A stretch of DNA of 25,979 nt, taken from IMG/VR virus record IMGVR_UViG_3300020595_000173, positions 1 through 25,979 of that record, one strand, 5' to 3'. The notes beneath the pieces are model-generated. The model saw nothing but the letters and a program-made list of their open reading frames with translations. It was not told where the DNA came from and ran no database searches. Positions 22,735-25,979 of the stretch are shown piece after piece (position 1 is the first letter of the stretch; each line of letters starts with the position of its first letter). This DNA is from a virus. The translations under genes and the position numbers were made by a program.

Positions 22735-22839
22735 ATATTCTAAATATTTAATAGGTTAATACTTACATCCCTAAAGGGGTGCGTATATAAATATAAGGAA
22801 AGATTGCCTCGGTGAACTTTTTTTCGTATATTACACTAT
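22735..22839. promoter_or_regulatory. Divergent intergenic region with plus-strand promoter P5
   Basis: Promoter P5 is TTG (22804-22806), exactly 20 bases, then TATATTAC (22827-22834) on the plus strand, with TTCG before the -7 element. The HNH ATG starts five bases after the -7 element, so the predicted mRNA would have almost no leader. A short CCC-TAAA-GGG hairpin (22769-22778) lies on the scaffold side. No comparable promoter was found for the minus-strand scaffold gene. Confidence 0.6.
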
Positions 22840-23214
22840 ATGAAGCAGTTTAGAGATACACCATATTATATTACAGAAGAGGGTAAAGTGTTTAGATACT
22901 ATCCTGAACGTAAACATATTTACAATAAAGGTTATATAACCAAACCTGAAAAGTATAAAGAACTAAAACCAGGTACCCAATCAATGGGATATAAACAAGT
23001 TGTATTACACGAAGGATTCTCTAAACCTACATCTTGTAGAGTTCATAGATTAGTTGCTGAACTATATGTTCCTGGATATTTTGAAGGTGCACACGTAGAC
23101 CATATTGATTGTAATAAATCAAATAATCATCCTAATAATCTACAATGGTGTACTAAAGAATATAATAATAAAAAAGGTAATAATCCTAACTATCCTTTAT
23201 TCGTCCAGATTTGA
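22840..23214 (+). CDS. HNH homing endonuclease (NUMOD4-HNH)
   Basis: The 124-residue protein has an N-terminal NUMOD4-like segment (MKQFRDTPYYITEEGKVFRYY), then the HNH core: VHRLVAELYVPG (68-79), VDHIDCNKSNNHPNNLQW (86-103) and the EYNN end (107-110). Catalytic His residues lie at 69 and 88 and the Asn at 99-100. It is the only plus-strand gene, placed between the protease and scaffold genes with its own promoter P5, which fits a mobile freestanding homing enzyme. Its 3' end overlaps the 44-residue minus-strand gene by 25 bases, so the last residues are antisense-coded with that gene. Confidence 0.85.
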   Translation: MKQFRDTPYYITEEGKVFRYYPERKHIYNKGYITKPEKYKELKPGTQSMGYKQVVLHEGFSKPTSCRVHRLVAELYVPGYFEGAHVDHIDCNKSNNHPNNLQWCTKEYNNKKGNNPNYPLFVQI

Positions 23215-23324
23215 TAGCACACAGCAGTTGCTTGTGATTTATCCCGCCCTTCCTTTTCAATAAGTTCTGGGATGCATCTATTGATGAACTCTTCTTGTCT
23301 TTCATTTAGTAGTGGTGTAGGCAT
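23190..23324 (-). CDS. Small MPTP-motif virion-module protein (44 aa)
   Basis: ATG 23324 (MPTPLLNERQEEFINRCIP) to TAG 23192-23190, starting one base after the protease stop. The pattern 'MPTPxxNExxxxFixRCixxlixe...AvCyxiW' is well known as an N-terminal module of phage portal- or protease-associated proteins, usually fused to larger proteins. Here it stands alone after an XkdF-like protease that carries other modules of the same group (CATRVGKVRAQQLANRE and DACQPGYKAIGLK...PNCVP). The role is unknown. The end overlaps the HNH gene of the opposite strand, which may have trimmed it. Confidence 0.7.
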   Translation of the reverse strand: MPTPLLNERQEEFINRCIPELIEKEGRDKSQATAVCYQIWTNKG

Positions 23325-23325
23325 A

Positions 23326-24354
23326 TTATTTTACTTTTGATAACATCATTTCAGCGAATAGACCTTCAACACTTAGCCCTAATACTTTACCTGATTTAAT
23401 GTAGTTATTCCAAATATCTTTATTATCGATTTTGTATTTAGCAAACCAAGTTCCATCTGGTAAGTTGTAACCATAGTTTTTAGACTTATCATTGTCACTT
23501 TCTTTAGTCCAAGTTTCAACCATAAAAATATCATCAACTAAGTTACCATCGTGTTCAATATTTACTCTATGGATAACTTCATCTTTCATTGCTTTATGGG
23601 CAAGTTTTTCAATAGTTTCCTTTGTAAAGTAAACATAATATTCACCATCAGCATCTCTACGTTTGATTAACTTGTTAGGTATCATTAATGGAGAGATAAC
23701 TACTTGTTGTTCGTCCATAGCAGCAAATGATTCTTCAACTTCTTTTAGTTTAGACATTTCCTGCTTGATAAGTTCTTCAGTAATAGCTGCTTCAAAGTTC
23801 TGAATAGGAACGCAGTTAGGTACTTTTCTACCATTCTTAGTTTTTAGTCCTATTGCTTTATAGCCTGGCTGGCAAGCATCATCTAAATCGTTGTATTCTT
23901 CCTTTACAAACTCTTCACCTGCTTGTCTTAGTTTCTTTTCTGCCCAACTAAGTGCACTTGGACCTCCCCAAAGTAAATAGCTAATATAACCACAAGCATC
24001 GTAGTTTTTTCTATCACGTTGTAGTTCATAGTTGTCACGTTGTCTTATTAGGAAACTACGCATTCTTCGTACGGTATCAAGCGATATCGCTTCGCGGTTG
24101 GCAAGCTGTTGGGCCCTAACTTTACCTACGCGAGTAGCGCATTTATTTCCTGTTGCTTCATTTCTTTTGATTCCTTGTTTAGCTGCATTAACTGCTGCTT
24201 CTGGGTAATCAGTAAATGTTTCAGCAAATGATTCTGCATTTGGTTTAGCGAAGTATAGGAAATCTTCTTCTATTGCTGGTTGTTCTACTAATGCGACAGC
24301 ATCTATACCTGCTAATACGCTATTTTCATCTATGTCTAACTTTACAATCTTCAT
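23326..24354 (-). CDS. XkdF-like prohead protease with extra domains (342 aa)
   Basis: The N-terminus (MKIVKLDIDENSVLAGIDAVALVEQPAIEEDF) matches the start of Bacteroidota phage head proteases. Residues 66-148 hold a module with KCATRVGKVRAQQLANREAIS and ACGYISYLLWGGPSALSWAE, and 160-184 a second one (CQPGYKAIGLKTKNGRKVPN). The XkdF serine protease domain spans about 220-335: SPLMIPNKLIKR, FTKETIEKLAHKAM, VNIEHDGN, VETWTKESD, GTWFAKYKID, and VLGLSVEGLF. His268 and Ser328 are candidate catalytic residues. It should cleave scaffold and capsid proteins during maturation. Confidence 0.85.
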   Translation of the reverse strand: MKIVKLDIDENSVLAGIDAVALVEQPAIEEDFLYFAKPNAESFAETFTDYPEAAVNAAKQGIKRNEATGNKCATRVGKVRAQQLANREAISLDTVRRMRSFLIRQRDNYELQRDRKNYDACGYISYLLWGGPSALSWAEKKLRQAGEEFVKEEYNDLDDACQPGYKAIGLKTKNGRKVPNCVPIQNFEAAITEELIKQEMSKLKEVEESFAAMDEQQVVISPLMIPNKLIKRRDADGEYYVYFTKETIEKLAHKAMKDEVIHRVNIEHDGNLVDDIFMVETWTKESDNDKSKNYGYNLPDGTWFAKYKIDNKDIWNNYIKSGKVLGLSVEGLFAEMMLSKVK

Positions 24355-24366
24355 ACTAATAAATAT

Positions 24367-25761
24367 TTATGGGAACTGTCTTCTCGTTTGTAATAATGTT
24401 TCTGCTTCTAAACCATTTGATACATCACCTGCTAAAACATAAGCCCTTACAGGTTGTGATTGTGATAATGTAGGTGTTAATGTACCTGTTGCACCTCCTA
24501 TTGTTGTTGTTCCTATACCAAATGAAGTATTAGGAATACCTCCTCCTCTTGGAGTATTAGGGGCTGCTGTATCACCTGGTTCTGTACTGTTAATCTGTCT
24601 TAAAGAAGCTGCTGTTGTAGCTGCTAACAAAGCAAACTGCGTAGCCTGATAAGCAATAGCAAATGGACCTGTTGTTTGCGAGTTTTTAATAATACCAACA
24701 CCTGCTTGTGCTGCATCAATAAGTACGTTAGCTGATGCTATAGCTTTATTTTCTCCGAATAATGCACCTAATGCACCTTGTAGATTATCAATACCATCTG
24801 TAAGTAATAGTTCTTTATACTCTTGTTCGGCTTGATTTATTGCCCGTATCTTATCACTTTTAGCTTTTTCTATTTGAACCTCTGTAGCAGCTTGGGCTGT
24901 TTTAGCATCAATAAGTTTTAAACCACTATCAGCAAGTTCAGTATCTAATGTTATTTCCTTTTTCTTAAGGTCAAGTTTTTCTTCTTGGAACGTTTTATAC
25001 TTATTATCTTGTTCAAGTTGTTTTTGTGCTGTTTCATCTGCAATAATACCTGCCTGGATAACTTGATTTAATACATCTTTTGCTTGTTCTAAAGCTATTT
25101 TTCTTGCTTCAACACCTTCTTCATTTACTTTTAAGGCATTTTGTTCACGTGCTAATCTATCCTCTGCAAGCTTAATATCTGCTTCTGCTTGTTGTCTGGC
25201 TATTACAAGTTGTTCTTCTAATGTTCTATTATAAGCATCAGCTGTTGCTTGAATATTTTTTAATCTTGCTTCACCACCAGTAATAGCACGTTCAGTATTC
25301 TTGATTAACTCGAGTTGTTCAGTATATAACTCGTTTGTTGTTTTTATTTCTTCTTGGTTATTCTGTTGTCTTTTTCTTAGTATAAGAAATGCTGCAGATA
25401 AAGCAGCTACTGCTGTAACTACTAAACCAATAGGATTTGCCCTTAATACTGCATTATATATTCTCTGTGCTTTAGCTAATAAATCAGTCTCTGTAGCTAA
25501 TACTCTAAATCCTTCAAGTGCACGTTTAGAACCTTCTGCTAACGCAATAGCACCAACTGCTGCTGTCTGGAAACGTTCAGCTTGTTCCTCTGTAACAGCA
25601 CCTGTAATAGCTAATCCCCCAGCAAGTGTAGCAATACTACCACCCACTAAGTTAATAGCACCATCAAGGGTTTTAATGTTATTTTCTAACCTATTTACCT
25701 GCTGTTCCGCATCCTGCGTATTCGCATTTATGTCAATATTGACTGTTTGTGTTGTTGCCAT
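24367..25761 (-). CDS. Tape-measure-like tail protein (464 aa)
   Basis: The start MATTQTVNIDINANTQDAEQQVNRLENNIKTLDGA is the usual opening of tape measure proteins. A hydrophobic region follows (GGSIATLAGGLAI, ANPIGLVVTAVAALSAAFLIL, about 110-130), then a long coiled-coil section (about 140-330) and a Gly/Ala-rich end closing AYVLAGDVSNGLEAETLLQ. At 464 residues it is short for a siphovirus or myovirus tape measure, implying a short tail by the rule of about 1.5 angstrom per residue. It could instead be an internal virion protein. It starts three bases after the tail protein stop at 25765. Confidence 0.75.
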   Translation of the reverse strand: MATTQTVNIDINANTQDAEQQVNRLENNIKTLDGAINLVGGSIATLAGGLAITGAVTEEQAERFQTAAVGAIALAEGSKRALEGFRVLATETDLLAKAQRIYNAVLRANPIGLVVTAVAALSAAFLILRKRQQNNQEEIKTTNELYTEQLELIKNTERAITGGEARLKNIQATADAYNRTLEEQLVIARQQAEADIKLAEDRLAREQNALKVNEEGVEARKIALEQAKDVLNQVIQAGIIADETAQKQLEQDNKYKTFQEEKLDLKKKEITLDTELADSGLKLIDAKTAQAATEVQIEKAKSDKIRAINQAEQEYKELLLTDGIDNLQGALGALFGENKAIASANVLIDAAQAGVGIIKNSQTTGPFAIAYQATQFALLAATTAASLRQINSTEPGDTAAPNTPRGGGIPNTSFGIGTTTIGGATGTLTPTLSQSQPVRAYVLAGDVSNGLEAETLLQTRRQFP

Positions 25762-25764
25762 CTG

Positions 25765-25979
25765 TTATGCTTTTTTCTGTGTTATAAACCAAGAACCACT
25801 TGTTGGGGCGTATAGTGTAACACCTTCAAAGGCTTTATTAACTAAATAGTTACCTCCTAAGGCACCATCTATTGAATCTGTTGATTGTGCTGTTATCTCT
25901 ATTTTATCATTTGCGTTAACTGTATTATCACAAATAAATCTAAGTTCTCTTTTATATCCTTGTGAATCTCTACCTGTAA
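25765..25979 (-). CDS. C-terminal part of a tail protein, 5' end beyond right edge
   Basis: The 70 visible residues (TGRDSQGYKRELRFICDN...KIEITAQSTDSIDGALGG...GVTLYAPTSGSWFITQKKA) look like the beta-sandwich end of a tail or appendage protein. The upstream part is outside the window. If the window is circular, the frame continues exactly into the gene at 1-2812, whose last visible residues are KDLINTVTIN, and the two form one 1008-residue protein. The tape measure gene starts three bases after its stop. Confidence 0.75.
   Translation of the reverse strand, partial: TGRDSQGYKRELRFICDNTVNANDKIEITAQSTDSIDGALGGNYLVNKAFEGVTLYAPTSGSWFITQKKA

Noticed and set aside
5830-22813. GCCTCGGT repeated at about 5830 and 22807
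   Set aside because: Only eight bases, in unrelated settings; probably chance and not an attachment site.
25301-25849. 182-codon plus-strand frame opposite the tape measure gene
   Set aside because: Antisense shadow of an Ala/Glu-rich coiled-coil gene; it crosses two gene boundaries and shows no motif.
1-25979. tRNA genes, CRISPR arrays, insertion sequences, reverse transcriptase or integrase
   Set aside because: I looked for cloverleaf arms, regularly spaced repeats, terminal inverted repeats and catalytic motifs of these families and found none.

Overview
This window looks like the genome, or nearly all of it, of a tailed double-stranded DNA phage infecting a Bacteroidota host, most likely a marine flavobacterium. 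The DNA is AT-rich and every gene except one lies on the minus strand, so transcription runs from high to low coordinates. Genes are tightly packed, many joined by TAATG or ATGA overlaps. Start codons mostly lack Shine-Dalgarno sequences. Five promoter-like elements share one architecture (TTG, exactly 20 bases, then TATATT or TATTATT) that fits the -33/-7 promoters of Bacteroidota. Family assignments come from sequence patterns recognised by eye; no database was searched.

Layout in transcription order. 25979-23190: the C-terminal end of a tail protein, a short tape-measure-like protein, an XkdF-type prohead protease and a 44-residue gene. A plus-strand HNH endonuclease (22840-23214) interrupts the run. 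22734-18090: scaffold-like protein, major capsid protein, probable tail tube, a terminator, a small virion protein, portal and head-tail connector. 18088-13376: a 690-residue tail fibre, two flanking adhesin-like proteins, a 53-residue holin-like protein and a LamG-like lectin, ending in a terminator. 13036-7043: a promoter, then a zinc-ribbon protein, an HTH protein, small membrane proteins, a GIY-YIG nuclease, two DUF6884-like paralogues flanking a probable small terminase, and the large terminase. 6882-5912: five tiny genes, three with private promoters. 5798-1: tail assembly chaperone with a probable -1 frameshift, tail completion proteins, and two large tail/baseplate proteins, the last running off the left edge.

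Two results stand out. First, the tail assembly chaperone contains a U UUU UUA slippery heptamer. The -1 frame behind it is open for 96 codons, has no start of its own, looks more protein-like than the zero frame, and ends in a TAATG junction with the next gene. Second, the gene leaving the left edge joins in frame, across the window ends, to the partial gene at the right edge, giving one 1008-codon gene. This suggests the window is a complete circular (circularly permuted) genome of 25,979 bp.

If the circle is real, the phage has full head, tail and packaging modules but no polymerase, primase, helicase, integrase or endolysin that I can recognise. Its tail genes precede its head genes, and the portal follows the capsid and tube genes. 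About 13 kb-5.9 kb holds most of the unknown small genes and is where replication takeover, lysis or anti-defence functions should be sought.
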